A stretch of 64,000 bases of DNA. Source: Firmicutes bacterium HGW-Firmicutes-14 (lineage in GTDB: Bacteria > Bacillota > Thermincolia > Thermincolales > UBA2595). How positions within the stretch are numbered: the stretch's first letter is position 1; every line of letters starts with the position of its first letter. This document shows positions 6,389-13,046 of this stretch, in pieces. The position numbers were made by a program, and so were the translations under genes. The notes under the pieces were generated by a model, which was not told the DNA's origin, searched no databases, and worked only from the letters and a program-made list of their open reading frames with translations. Where the stretch lies: NCBI GenBank assembly GCA_002840275.1, contig PHAB01000015.1:1-64000 (forward strand), given 5' to 3'.

Positions 6389-7507
6389 TCACTGCTGCTT
6401 GGTTTCCAGGGGGGTCTCAAAATAAACGCTGGTGCTGGGAAATGCTACTGATACCCCTTCTTTCTCAAGAATCTCCATAATTTTAAAGTTGATATCTTCT
6501 TTAACCCTCAGGAATTCTCCCCAGACGGTTGTTACGGTGAAAAAATACAGGAAGATATCAAGGCTGCTGGCCCCGAAGGAATCAAAACGTACGAAAATTG
6601 TCTCCGGGTGAATTTCCGGGTGGGTTTCCAGCATGTTTTTAATTTCAGTAACACATTTCTTGATCTTTTCCCGGGAGGTATCATAAGTTACTCCCAGGTT
6701 AAAGGTTATTCTCCTCATCCCCATCCGGGTATAATTAGTGACCGGTTCATTAGCCAGGGTTGCATTTGGCACGGTCACCACTGCCTGGGCAAAAGTCCTT
6801 ATTTTGGTGCTGCGGAAATTGATGTCCTCAACGACGCCTTCCACGCTGGGGGTCGATATCCAGTCACCGATTGAAAAGGGTTTGTCTGTGATGATTACAA
6901 CTCCGCCGAAGATATTGGCGGCAGAGTCTTTTGCCGCCAGGGCAAATGCCAGCCCCCCGAGACCAAGTCCGGCAATAAGACTGCTTACATTATAATCCCA
7001 TTCCTGGGCTATTATGGTGACGGCAAAGGCAATAATCACAACCTTCAAGACTTTGGAAAAGAAGGGGACAAGAAGCTTATCAACAGAAATCCCCCAGATA
7101 CTATGCATGTCCTCAGTAATACATTCATAGCATCCGAAAAAATTATAAAATCCGGTTGCGATAAGAATAAGCAGGGATGAACGGAATACCCTGGACAGCA
7201 AGAGATTATGCTCAGGGCTGAGGGGTAGGTAGAGAAGGGACAGGTAAATGCCCAGGAAAACGAAAAATATCTGCAGCGGCTTTTGGAAGGCATCAATAAT
7301 GTGGTCATCTAATCGGGTTTTTGTTTTATCGGTAAACCTTGACAAAAGTTTGAAAATATAGCGGGTCACTACTTTTCTGAATACCCAGAAACAAATGAAT
7401 ATGGAAAATGCGATTCCGACTTTCACGGCTATTCCGGTAATGTCCGAACCACCCAGGGCATCTAAGTTTTGTTGAAGGCCTTTTAAATAATTGGGGAGTT
7501 CCGGCAT
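6389..7507 (-). CDS. MscS-family mechanosensitive channel
   Basis: Small-conductance mechanosensitive channel family, 372 residues, longer than E. coli MscS (286) because of extra N-terminal membrane segments (about 24-45, 77-97, 107-127, 145-168). The pore-lining region is the Gly/Ala-rich segment SSLIAGLGLGGLAFALAAKD, followed by the beta domain (IGDWISTPSVEGVVEDINFRSTKIRTF) and the C-terminal alpha/beta vestibule. Start ATG 7507 is preceded by AGGAGGTG on the minus strand. Expected role: release of solutes on hypo-osmotic shock. It is close in layout to YkuT/YbdG-type channels; exact subfamily is not decided. Confidence 0.92.
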   Translation of the reverse strand: MPELPNYLKGLQQNLDALGGSDITGIAVKVGIAFSIFICFWVFRKVVTRYIFKLLSRFTDKTKTRLDDHIIDAFQKPLQIFFVFLGIYLSLLYLPLSPEHNLLLSRVFRSSLLILIATGFYNFFGCYECITEDMHSIWGISVDKLLVPFFSKVLKVVIIAFAVTIIAQEWDYNVSSLIAGLGLGGLAFALAAKDSAANIFGGVVIITDKPFSIGDWISTPSVEGVVEDINFRSTKIRTFAQAVVTVPNATLANEPVTNYTRMGMRRITFNLGVTYDTSREKIKKCVTEIKNMLETHPEIHPETIFVRFDSFGASSLDIFLYFFTVTTVWGEFLRVKEDINFKIMEILEKEGVSVAFPSTSVYFETPLETKQQ

Positions 7508-7619
7508 TTGTTCACCTCCTGCAGGTGTGCACTGAAAAAAGGCATAACAATTCTCTTAAATTATGTATACTCCGGCCGTTTAGCGAATTCCTCCCTATTC
7601 TTAAATATTTAGCCGGGGT

Positions 7620-7654
7620 TAGTAAAAGCCTTTACGGCGTAAAGGCTTTTACTA
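7620..7654 (-). terminator. Hairpin after the DUF1657 gene
   Basis: A perfect 16-base inverted repeat (7620-7635 and 7639-7654) around a three-base loop lies 10 bases after the minus-strand DUF1657 stop. It contains a GCCTTTAC core and T-rich end on the minus strand and is best read as that gene's terminator. Confidence 0.75.
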
Positions 7655-7664
7655 AATATTGATT

Positions 7665-7892
7665 TTATTGTTTCTGCTGCTGTTGCTGGCTGATTTTATA
7701 CTGCGGCTCTTGTTCTTCGATATAATTGACACGACCCCGCAGTGAGTTACAAATGTTGTCCAGCTGGCCGCTCAGGTCGTTAAACATCTGCTGGGCATTT
7801 TTATCCTGGGTATCCACAGCAAACGTCTTCAGGCTGGCAGCGGCACTTTCAAGACTGGATAAGGTTTGATGCATTTTATCTCCTACAGTCAA
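7665..7892 (-). CDS. DUF1657 family protein
   Basis: A 75-residue protein with the near-complete DUF1657 text: MTVGDKMHQTLSSLESAAAS, SLKTFAVDTQD, and LRGRVNYIEEQEPQYKI, then a glutamine run (QQQQQKQ). The family is small, helical and almost restricted to spore formers, where it often sits near spoVA or YtfJ-type genes; its biochemical role is unknown. Start is TTG at 7892, eight bases after AAAGGAGGA. Here it is alone, transcribed away from the short transcription units at 8.0-8.5 kb. Confidence 0.9.
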   Translation of the reverse strand: MTVGDKMHQTLSSLESAAASLKTFAVDTQDKNAQQMFNDLSGQLDNICNSLRGRVNYIEEQEPQYKISQQQQQKQ

Positions 7893-8025
7893 TCAATTTC
7901 TCCTCCTTTATTTTTAATCTTATCATGATAATATCTTTTCACAATTTAAAAAAACAATACCGGAATTAATTGGTTTGTTTTCTTGGGTATACATAAGATT
8001 TCGGATATGAGGAATAATTTACTTG

Positions 8026-8119
8026 TTAACAGAAATTGAAAAATAGGCGATAATAAAGGCAGGAGATTCTCATTCTCCTAAAATCCCCATATTCCACCCG
8101 TCAAGGGTGGATTTTTTTT
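8026..8119 (+). ncRNA. Candidate small RNA 1 with own promoter and terminator
   Basis: TTAACA (8026-8031) and GATAAT (8049-8054) are 17 bases apart. A transcript from about 8061 would be roughly 58 bases: a first hairpin (AGGAGA/TCTCCT, 8061-8079) and a second, TCCACCC/GGGTGGA (8093-8099, 8105-8111) followed by eight T. The terminator works only on the plus strand, and no plus-strand gene lies upstream (mscS and DUF1657 run the other way), so it must end something that starts here. No open frame of note is inside. I know no matching Rfam family. Confidence 0.5.
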
Positions 8120-8129
8120 CTTTGGCCCT

Positions 8130-8219
8130 TTGACATCATGGACTGTTTTGCGCAATAATATAAGTGAAATGCATAACAAGTGAGGCCGCCCAGAGCCCTG
8201 ACCACCGGGGCTTTTTTAT
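8130..8219 (+). ncRNA. Candidate small RNA 2 with own promoter and terminator
   Basis: TTGACA (8130-8135) and AATAAT (8154-8159) with an 18-base spacer form a good promoter. Transcription from about 8166 would end at a stem AGCCC/GGGGCT (about 8193-8213) followed by six T, giving a transcript of roughly 54 bases. It holds only a four-codon frame (ATG CAT AAC AAG TGA), so a non-coding RNA or a minimal leader is the likely product. Confidence 0.5.
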
Positions 8220-8304
8220 TTGGCAGTATTCATATCCAACCACCGGGGTCATATAATTTAATAAGAACATCAAGCATGAATATTATGCAGAGGGGTGATT
8301 CAGT

Positions 8305-8436
8305 GTGTGTGAAGAGGCATGTTTGATTTGTGAACAATGTGACGATTACAAAAATGGCTGCCAGGGTCAAATAGGGACCTTTGATAACGAATTCTGTCCC
8401 TCGGCTATAATTGATGATAAGGTAATTGTGAACTGA
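8305..8436 (+). CDS. Tiny cysteine-rich protein (43 residues)
   Basis: GTG 8305 follows AGGGGTGA and opens 43 codons with six cysteines: C2, C6, C9, C12, C19 and C31 (MCEEACLICEQCDDYKNGC). C6-x2-C9-x2-C12 resembles ferredoxin or zinc-knuckle spacing. A promoter candidate (TTCATA 8229-8234, TATAAT 8252-8257, spacer 17) lies upstream and an intrinsic terminator follows at 8444, so the frame has its own transcription unit. No signal peptide is seen. Family unknown; a metal or Fe-S binding role is an inference from the cysteines. Confidence 0.6.
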   Translation: MCEEACLICEQCDDYKNGCQGQIGTFDNEFCPSAIIDDKVIVN

Positions 8437-8443
8437 AGTTCAG

Positions 8444-8475
8444 AGGCTTATCCCAAAACGGGGATAGGCCTTTTT
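8444..8475 (+). terminator. Intrinsic terminator of the 43-residue gene
   Basis: AGGCTTATCCC (8444-8454) pairs with GGGGATAGGCCT (8460-8471) with one mismatch, followed by a T-run. From 8476 to 8590 I see nothing besides the likely leader of the ABC transporter operon. Confidence 0.85.
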
Positions 8476-8590
8476 ATATTGCTGTTGAACTAACTGTTCC
8501 CTAAACGAAATTTTTCCGGTAAGGAATAAGGATTTTTTCAGGGGCAAAAATAGATTTGAAAACATCGTAAACGAATTGAGGTAATAATGA

Positions 8591-9343
8591 GTGGTTGTTC
8601 ACATAGAGGGCATGGACAAAATATATGGCAGAGGCGATTCTAAGGTAAGCGCCCTAAAAAAAATAAACCTGGACATATACCAGGGAGAAATTATGGCCAT
8701 CATGGGGCCGTCCGGTTCAGGCAAATCAACCCTGATGAATATTATCGGGTTTTTGGACAGACCCACATTCGGAATTTACGAGTTTGATGGGCGCAGGGTT
8801 GATAAACTAAATGATAATAAACTGGCGGAACTGCGGAACCGGCATATAGGTTTCGTTTTCCAGAATTTCAACCTTCTTCCCAGGTTATCAGCCTTGGCCA
8901 ATGTGGAATTACCGATGATTTATGCCGGTGTTTCGGCCAGGAAAAGGCTAAGGGTAGCAAAAGAATTGCTGGAGGTTGTAGGGCTGAAGGAACGATTGAA
9001 ACATAAACCTAATGAACTTTCGGGTGGACAGAAACAAAGGGTGGCTATTGCCAGGGCTCTTGTTAACCACCCATCCATATTACTGGCTGATGAGCCTACC
9101 GGCAATCTGGATTCCAAATCGGGAGCGGAAATAATAAATCTGTTTGATACCCTTAACAGTATCGGAGTTACAGTAGTCCTGGTGACTCATGACCGGGAAG
9201 TGGCCATGAAGACTGACCGTATAATCTATTTAAGGGACGGTAAAATCGTGTCTGATACAAAGATTAGAAACCTCCCGGAGAATTACCCCGGGTATGCTCT
9301 TAAAACGAATGAAACGGCAGGGATGCGGATTGAAGGTCTTTGA
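8591..9343 (+). CDS. ABC transporter ATP-binding protein (MacB/LolD type)
   Basis: ATPase subunit of a MacB-type (type VII) ABC system, 250 residues. Walker A GPSGSGKST, Q-loop VFQNFNLLP, signature LSGGQKQRVAIARAL, Walker B LLADEPTGNLD and H-loop VTHD are all intact. The C-terminal tail of about 30 residues is longer than in LolD. Start is GTG 8591 with GAGGT upstream. The stop overlaps the start of the permease gene, so the two are translated together. Such pairs act by mechanotransmission on periplasmic or surface substrates such as peptides or antibiotics; no adaptor (MacA-like) gene is present, so the substrate is open. Confidence 0.93.
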   Translation: MVVHIEGMDKIYGRGDSKVSALKKINLDIYQGEIMAIMGPSGSGKSTLMNIIGFLDRPTFGIYEFDGRRVDKLNDNKLAELRNRHIGFVFQNFNLLPRLSALANVELPMIYAGVSARKRLRVAKELLEVVGLKERLKHKPNELSGGQKQRVAIARALVNHPSILLADEPTGNLDSKSGAEIINLFDTLNSIGVTVVLVTHDREVAMKTDRIIYLRDGKIVSDTKIRNLPENYPGYALKTNETAGMRIEGL

Positions 9344-10532
9344 AATATTTCGGATTGCACTCCGGGGATTGCTGACCAATAAGCTCCGGTCACTGCTTAC
9401 GATGTTGGGTGTGATTATCGGGGTAGGTTCGGTGATTACCCTGGTCTCCATAGGGGAAGGTGTCAGGGCTTCTGTTTCTGAACAAATTCAGGGATTGGGG
9501 TCTAATATAATCCTGGTGACTCCCGGAAAAGGTACGGTCGGGATAAATTCCAGTTCTATGGGAGGAGCCCTGAGCAGGCTTACCTATGATGATGCCCTTG
9601 CTGTGGAACGGAAAGCCGGTACAGTCAGCAGTGTGGCCCCGGTGATCGAGAGCAGCGCCACGGTTGAATACAGGGAAGACAGGAAATTCACCCTGATTAC
9701 AGGTACCACTGAAAGCTACAACGTAGTGCGAAACGCCCCTGTTGCTGCGGGAGGATTTATCACCAGGGGGGATATCAGAAGTATGCGGGCCGTAGCAGTT
9801 GTAGGTGACACTGTCCGTAAAAACCTTTTTCCCGGGGCCAATCCTCTGGGGAAAACAATAAAAATAAACAATAAAAATTATAAGGTGATTGGAGTCATGG
9901 AAAGGAAGGGTCCGACCCTGACCATTGACAATGATGACAGGGTATTCATACCTATTACAGTTGCTGAACAGATTTTTGATACAAAACAAGTAAACATGAT
10001 GTTTGTCCGTTCAATAAACCCCGAGTCTGTAAGTGATGCTGTATCAGATACGAAGCGGATTATTTCGGGCAGGCACGGCAAACGGGATTTCACGGTCAGT
10101 GAACAGGAGGATATCCTGGATACATTTCAGGGGATAATGGGGACTCTTACCGGGATGCTGGGTGGAATAGCGGGGGTTTCACTGGTAGTGGGAGGAATTG
10201 GTATCATGAACATAATGCTGGTTACTGTCACCGAGAGGACCAGGGAAATAGGAATAAGAAAAGCAGTAGGGGCTAAAAGAAGAGAGATATTGGCCCAATT
10301 CTTGCTTGAATCGGTCTTTATCAGTGCTTTGGGGGGGATTATCGGTATCGGTGCCGGATTTGCCGGCGCCAGGGCACTGGTAAATATAATACCCAAGCTT
10401 CCCACGGTAGTATCACCGTGGTCTGTGGTCGTGGCTTTTCTATTTGCCCTGCTGGTTGGACTGTTTTTCGGGATATATCCCGCCCGGAAGGCGGCAGGTC
10501 TTAATCCCATCGAAGCCCTCCGGTATGAATGA
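9330..10532 (+). CDS. MacB-like FtsX-domain ABC permease
   Basis: Permease partner, about 400 residues: TM1 near the N-terminus (SLLTMLGVIIGVGSVITLV), a large extracytoplasmic MacB_PCD domain (about 45-270), then three TMs of the FtsX domain with ERTREIGIRKAVGAKRREI and a C-terminal NPIEALRYE motif. Preferred start is TTG 9330 (LKVFEIFRIALRGLL matches the usual family start and overlaps the ATPase stop by 14 bases); ATG 9294 would add 12 basic residues. The protein with its ATPase forms a homodimeric exporter. A weak hairpin (AGGCC/GGCCT) follows at about 10547-10568. Confidence 0.93.
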   Translation: MKVFEIFRIALRGLLTNKLRSLLTMLGVIIGVGSVITLVSIGEGVRASVSEQIQGLGSNIILVTPGKGTVGINSSSMGGALSRLTYDDALAVERKAGTVSSVAPVIESSATVEYREDRKFTLITGTTESYNVVRNAPVAAGGFITRGDIRSMRAVAVVGDTVRKNLFPGANPLGKTIKINNKNYKVIGVMERKGPTLTIDNDDRVFIPITVAEQIFDTKQVNMMFVRSINPESVSDAVSDTKRIISGRHGKRDFTVSEQEDILDTFQGIMGTLTGMLGGIAGVSLVVGGIGIMNIMLVTVTERTREIGIRKAVGAKRREILAQFLLESVFISALGGIIGIGAGFAGARALVNIIPKLPTVVSPWSVVVAFLFALLVGLFFGIYPARKAAGLNPIEALRYE

Positions 10533-10569
10533 CACAGCCTCCGGATAAAGGCCTTCTAAAACAGGCCTC

Positions 10570-10597
10570 TTGACATGACGTTAAAAATGAATATAAT
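10570..10597 (+). promoter_or_regulatory. tRNA-Val promoter
   Basis: TTGACA (10570-10575) and TATAAT (10592-10597) with a 16-base spacer, 32 bases before the tRNA. Both boxes match consensus fully, as expected for a stable RNA gene. Confidence 0.85.
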
Positions 10598-10629
10598 AGT
10601 ATTACGTGGCTCTAAGGTTCACCAAACAA

Positions 10630-10704
10630 GGGCGAGTAGTTCAGTGGGAGAACGCTTCCTTGACACGGAAGAGGTCGGAGGTTCAATTCCTCTCTCGCCC
10701 ACCA
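10630..10704 (+). tRNA. tRNA-Val (anticodon GAC)
   Basis: A 75-base cloverleaf: acceptor GGGCGAG pairs with CTCGCCC (10694-10700), discriminator A and encoded CCA follow. The anticodon arm CTTCC/GGAAG encloses the loop TTGACAC, so the anticodon is GAC (valine, GUC/GUU codons). The T arm GGAGGTTCAATTCCTC has the standard TTCAA loop. The gene is alone, with its own promoter and terminator. Confidence 0.95.
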
Positions 10705-10745
10705 TAAGAAACCAGTTTCCAATACGCTGGGACTTTTTTTGTATT

Positions 10746-10772
10746 AAAAAGCATCTTTTGGTGCTTTTTTTT
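10746..10772 (+). terminator. Intrinsic terminator after tRNA-Val
   Basis: AAAAAGCA (10746-10753) and TGCTTTTT (10762-10769) form an A/T-rich stem followed by more T. It ends the tRNA transcript before ytxC. Confidence 0.7.
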
Positions 10773-10829
10773 GTTTTGTATACAAAAAATTTTTTTCTCA
10801 TATACTAATATCAAATGGGGGGTGAAATC

Positions 10830-11771
10830 ATGCAAGCATCCTTTTCTATCGGTGCCAGGGAAAATATTGACCTGCTTAAAAGCAAGCTTGACACCGAATT
10901 TGCTCTGCTGGAGAATGACGGTATCAGAATCAAAGTTGAACAAACTCCCCCTGCCGGGGGTTTAACGTTTTTAGGATATAATATTGCTGATTATGGAAAC
11001 TCAAATTACTCTGAGGAAGAAACCAGAACGATTTTTAAACACTATATCGCCAATGTTGTATCCGATATAATTCTTAATTATTGGGAAAAGGCTTTGATGA
11101 TGGATATTATAAGACAGAATTACTATTATTTTGTTCCTGATGAGCAGCAGCTTATCTATCACCTGGCCTTAAAACACCTTAACCATGACAGAAACACAGA
11201 TGACGAGACCTTTGTCAATTATCTCAGCCGGAAAGCCCTTATCCTGCAAAAACTGATTGAATATCTTCATGCCAATGACCATCTGATAATTGAAGGTTTT
11301 ATCAGGTTCAGGCTCAAGGATTACATGCAGGAACTTTCTTCAGTGGCTGACAAGGCTGTAGATGATTTTATGCTGGAGAGGGAATACAAGGAATTTGTCA
11401 AACTTCTCAAGTATTTCGTTGAGATACAGGAGCCGCGTTTGGAGGTTGTCCAGGTAATAACACTGCCTTCCGGTAAGTTCCGGATGCTGGATGAAGATAA
11501 CCAGAACATTAGCAGTGAATATATGGAGGGTTTCCTGGATAGCGGGGATCCGGAAATAAATTATGAGGATTTGCTGATCAGTGCACTAATAACGATTGCC
11601 CCGAGCAGGGTTATTCTTCATACACCAGGAAACACGGATGCTCACAGGATTCTTGAGACTATAGACAGTGTGTTTGGGAACAGGGTAGTCCGGTGCGAAG
11701 GATGCATGTTGTGCAGTGAAAAAGCGTTGCCTGAACCGAAAGAGAAAAAAAAATTTAAGGGGAAAAAATAA
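10830..11771 (+). CDS. ytxC: YtxC-like putative sporulation protein
   Basis: A 313-residue cytoplasmic protein matching the YtxC family, which in many spore formers lies just upstream of thrS, as here (DUF445 intervenes). Recognisable text includes the block around IANVVSDIILNYWEKALM, the YFVPDE stretch, and the C-terminal half TLPSGKFRMLDEDNQ with APSRVILHTPG and the cysteine pair CEGCMLC. Function is unknown beyond sporulation-linked expression in Bacillus. Start ATG 10830 is preceded by GGGGGGTGA. The C-terminus is a lysine-rich tail (KEKKKFKGKK). A long fold-back element starts right after the stop. Confidence 0.8.
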   Translation: MQASFSIGARENIDLLKSKLDTEFALLENDGIRIKVEQTPPAGGLTFLGYNIADYGNSNYSEEETRTIFKHYIANVVSDIILNYWEKALMMDIIRQNYYYFVPDEQQLIYHLALKHLNHDRNTDDETFVNYLSRKALILQKLIEYLHANDHLIIEGFIRFRLKDYMQELSSVADKAVDDFMLEREYKEFVKLLKYFVEIQEPRLEVVQVITLPSGKFRMLDEDNQNISSEYMEGFLDSGDPEINYEDLLISALITIAPSRVILHTPGNTDAHRILETIDSVFGNRVVRCEGCMLCSEKALPEPKEKKKFKGKK

Positions 11772-11772
11772 A

Positions 11773-11976
11773 ACAAGCCTTCCGGGTTTTGTTGACTATA
11801 ACTCTATGAACAGAGGACCGGGCCGGTATGTTCCTAAGCGGGGCTTAAATCGTCCATCGGTCGGCGATCCGCAATTTGCGGGAGCCGTTCCCGATGGAGA
11901 TTTGCCCAGAGCGTGGAATATACCGGCCCGGTCCTCTGCCAAAAGAGCATTTTGTCAACAAGCCCGGAAGGCTTGT
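11773..11976. repeat. Fold-back element A (about 204 bases)
   Basis: The two halves are near reverse complements around a centre at 11874/11875. Identical blocks: ACAAGCCTTCCGGG (11773-11786 with 11963-11976), TTGTTGAC (with 11954-11961), AGAGGACCGGGCCGGTAT (11812-11829 with 11920-11937), TCCATCGG, and the tip CCGCAA/TTGCGG. Between them small mismatched stretches remain. The RNA would form one hairpin of about 100 base pairs; the DNA could form a cruciform. No open frame, no clear target-site duplication and no transposase are seen. It also lies where the ytxC terminator would be. Confidence 0.85.
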
Positions 11977-12052
11977 ATGTTTTTAACATTGCAGTCCAGC
12001 CCGGAATCTGGTATAGTTTTAAAGATAAATTGAAAAAGGGTGAAGGACCGCG

Positions 12053-12643
12053 ATGAAAGCGCTTTTAATTATTGTACCCTTAATAGGAGCATTTACCGGG
12101 TGGTTTATTATCCGCCTGGCATTGGCGCTGCTGTTCAGGCCGTATAATGTGGTGAATATTCCGGTGATCGGTGTGGAAGTCCAGGGCCTGCTCCCCAGAA
12201 AAAAAAGTCAATTGGCGGAAGAAGTGACCCAAATAGTCGAAACCCAGCTGCAGCTGGCTGCTTCTGATAAACCCGGCTTTGCTGCAGAAATCAGGGACAG
12301 CCTTACCTGTAGTGTGCTGGAAGCTGCAGAAGAACACCTTGAAGATAAAATACCTTCCCTGGTTCCCGCGGCGATAAAAAAAAGAATTATTAATCTGGTG
12401 GAAGACATAATCAGAAAAGAAATCCCGGGTTTTTTAAACAACCTGGCAAATAACATGGGGAATGACGGGGAAAATGAGTGCCTTGGGCTGTTGGAGGACA
12501 GAATCCGTGGTTACAATCTTCGGGAACTCGAGGAAAAAATAAACAAATCCAGGGGAATATTATATATTAAGACCTGTGCAGCTCTCGTCGGTTTTTTTTC
12601 CGGTCTGGTCCAGCTGGGTGTTGTCTGGCTGTCCGCCGCCTGA
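12053..12643 (+). CDS. DUF445 family membrane protein
   Basis: A 196-residue member of the DUF445 (YheB-like) family. TM1 (GAFTGWFIIRLALALLF) with the motif LALLFRPYNVVNIP at 24-40 and the start of the soluble part GLLPRKKSQLAEEVTQIVE are family hallmarks. A long amphipathic helical middle is followed by a second TM (AALVGFFSGLVQLGVVWL) at the C-terminus. Start ATG 12053 with GAAGGA upstream. Function is not known; family members occur widely in Firmicutes. The thrS T-box promoter starts 30 bases after its stop. Confidence 0.85.
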   Translation: MKALLIIVPLIGAFTGWFIIRLALALLFRPYNVVNIPVIGVEVQGLLPRKKSQLAEEVTQIVETQLQLAASDKPGFAAEIRDSLTCSVLEAAEEHLEDKIPSLVPAAIKKRIINLVEDIIRKEIPGFLNNLANNMGNDGENECLGLLEDRIRGYNLRELEEKINKSRGILYIKTCAALVGFFSGLVQLGVVWLSAA

Positions 12644-12673
12644 CAATTTCCGGTGTCTGATAATCGCCGGCGC

Positions 12674-12703
12674 TTGACAATCATTGGAGCTTAATCATAT
12701 AAT
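12674..12703 (+). promoter_or_regulatory. thrS promoter
   Basis: TTGACA (12674-12679) and TATAAT (12698-12703) with an 18-base spacer, directly before the T-box leader. Confidence 0.85.
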
Positions 12704-12709
12704 ATAGTC

Positions 12710-12972
12710 GTTATAACCATTTGGATTAAAAGCAGTGAAGAGGAAAGCAGACTGAAATACCGCCTGCCAGAGAAAAAAGGCCGTGGCTGTAAGCCTTTTT
12801 CAGGACGGGCAGTCGAAATACCACCTCTGAGCTGCCGGGCTGAAATGAAGTATGCCCGGCCGGGACGCCCGTTACGCGTATCAAGGAGCCGGGTTTAGTA
12901 CCCGGAATCAGAGTGGAACCGCGGGAAGAACTCTCGTCTCTGGCAGAGCCGGAGATGCAGGGTTTTTTTATT
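12710..12972 (+). promoter_or_regulatory. T-box riboswitch (threonine) upstream of thrS
   Basis: The T-box sequence AGAGTGGAACCGCGGG is present at 12910-12925 and a competing terminator stem (about 12931-12956, GTCTCTGGC/GCCGGAGAT) with a T-run (12963-12969) follows. The leader between promoter and T-box folds into the expected Stem I region. ACC at 12820-12822, within CGAAATACCACC, is a good candidate for the threonine specifier. Uncharged tRNA-Thr would pair with specifier and T-box and let transcription reach thrS. This accounts for most of the gene-free stretch 12644-13046. Confidence 0.9.
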
Positions 12973-13046
12973 TTGATTAAAGGGTCAGAAGCTATGGGTT
13001 AATGCTTAAGGACTGCCGGACACTTATTATAAGGAGGCCAGTATAG

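Noticed and set aside
11773-11976. Fold-back A as a retron msr-msd or CRISPR repeat
   Set aside because: No reverse transcriptase is near, and there is only one palindrome, not spaced direct repeats.
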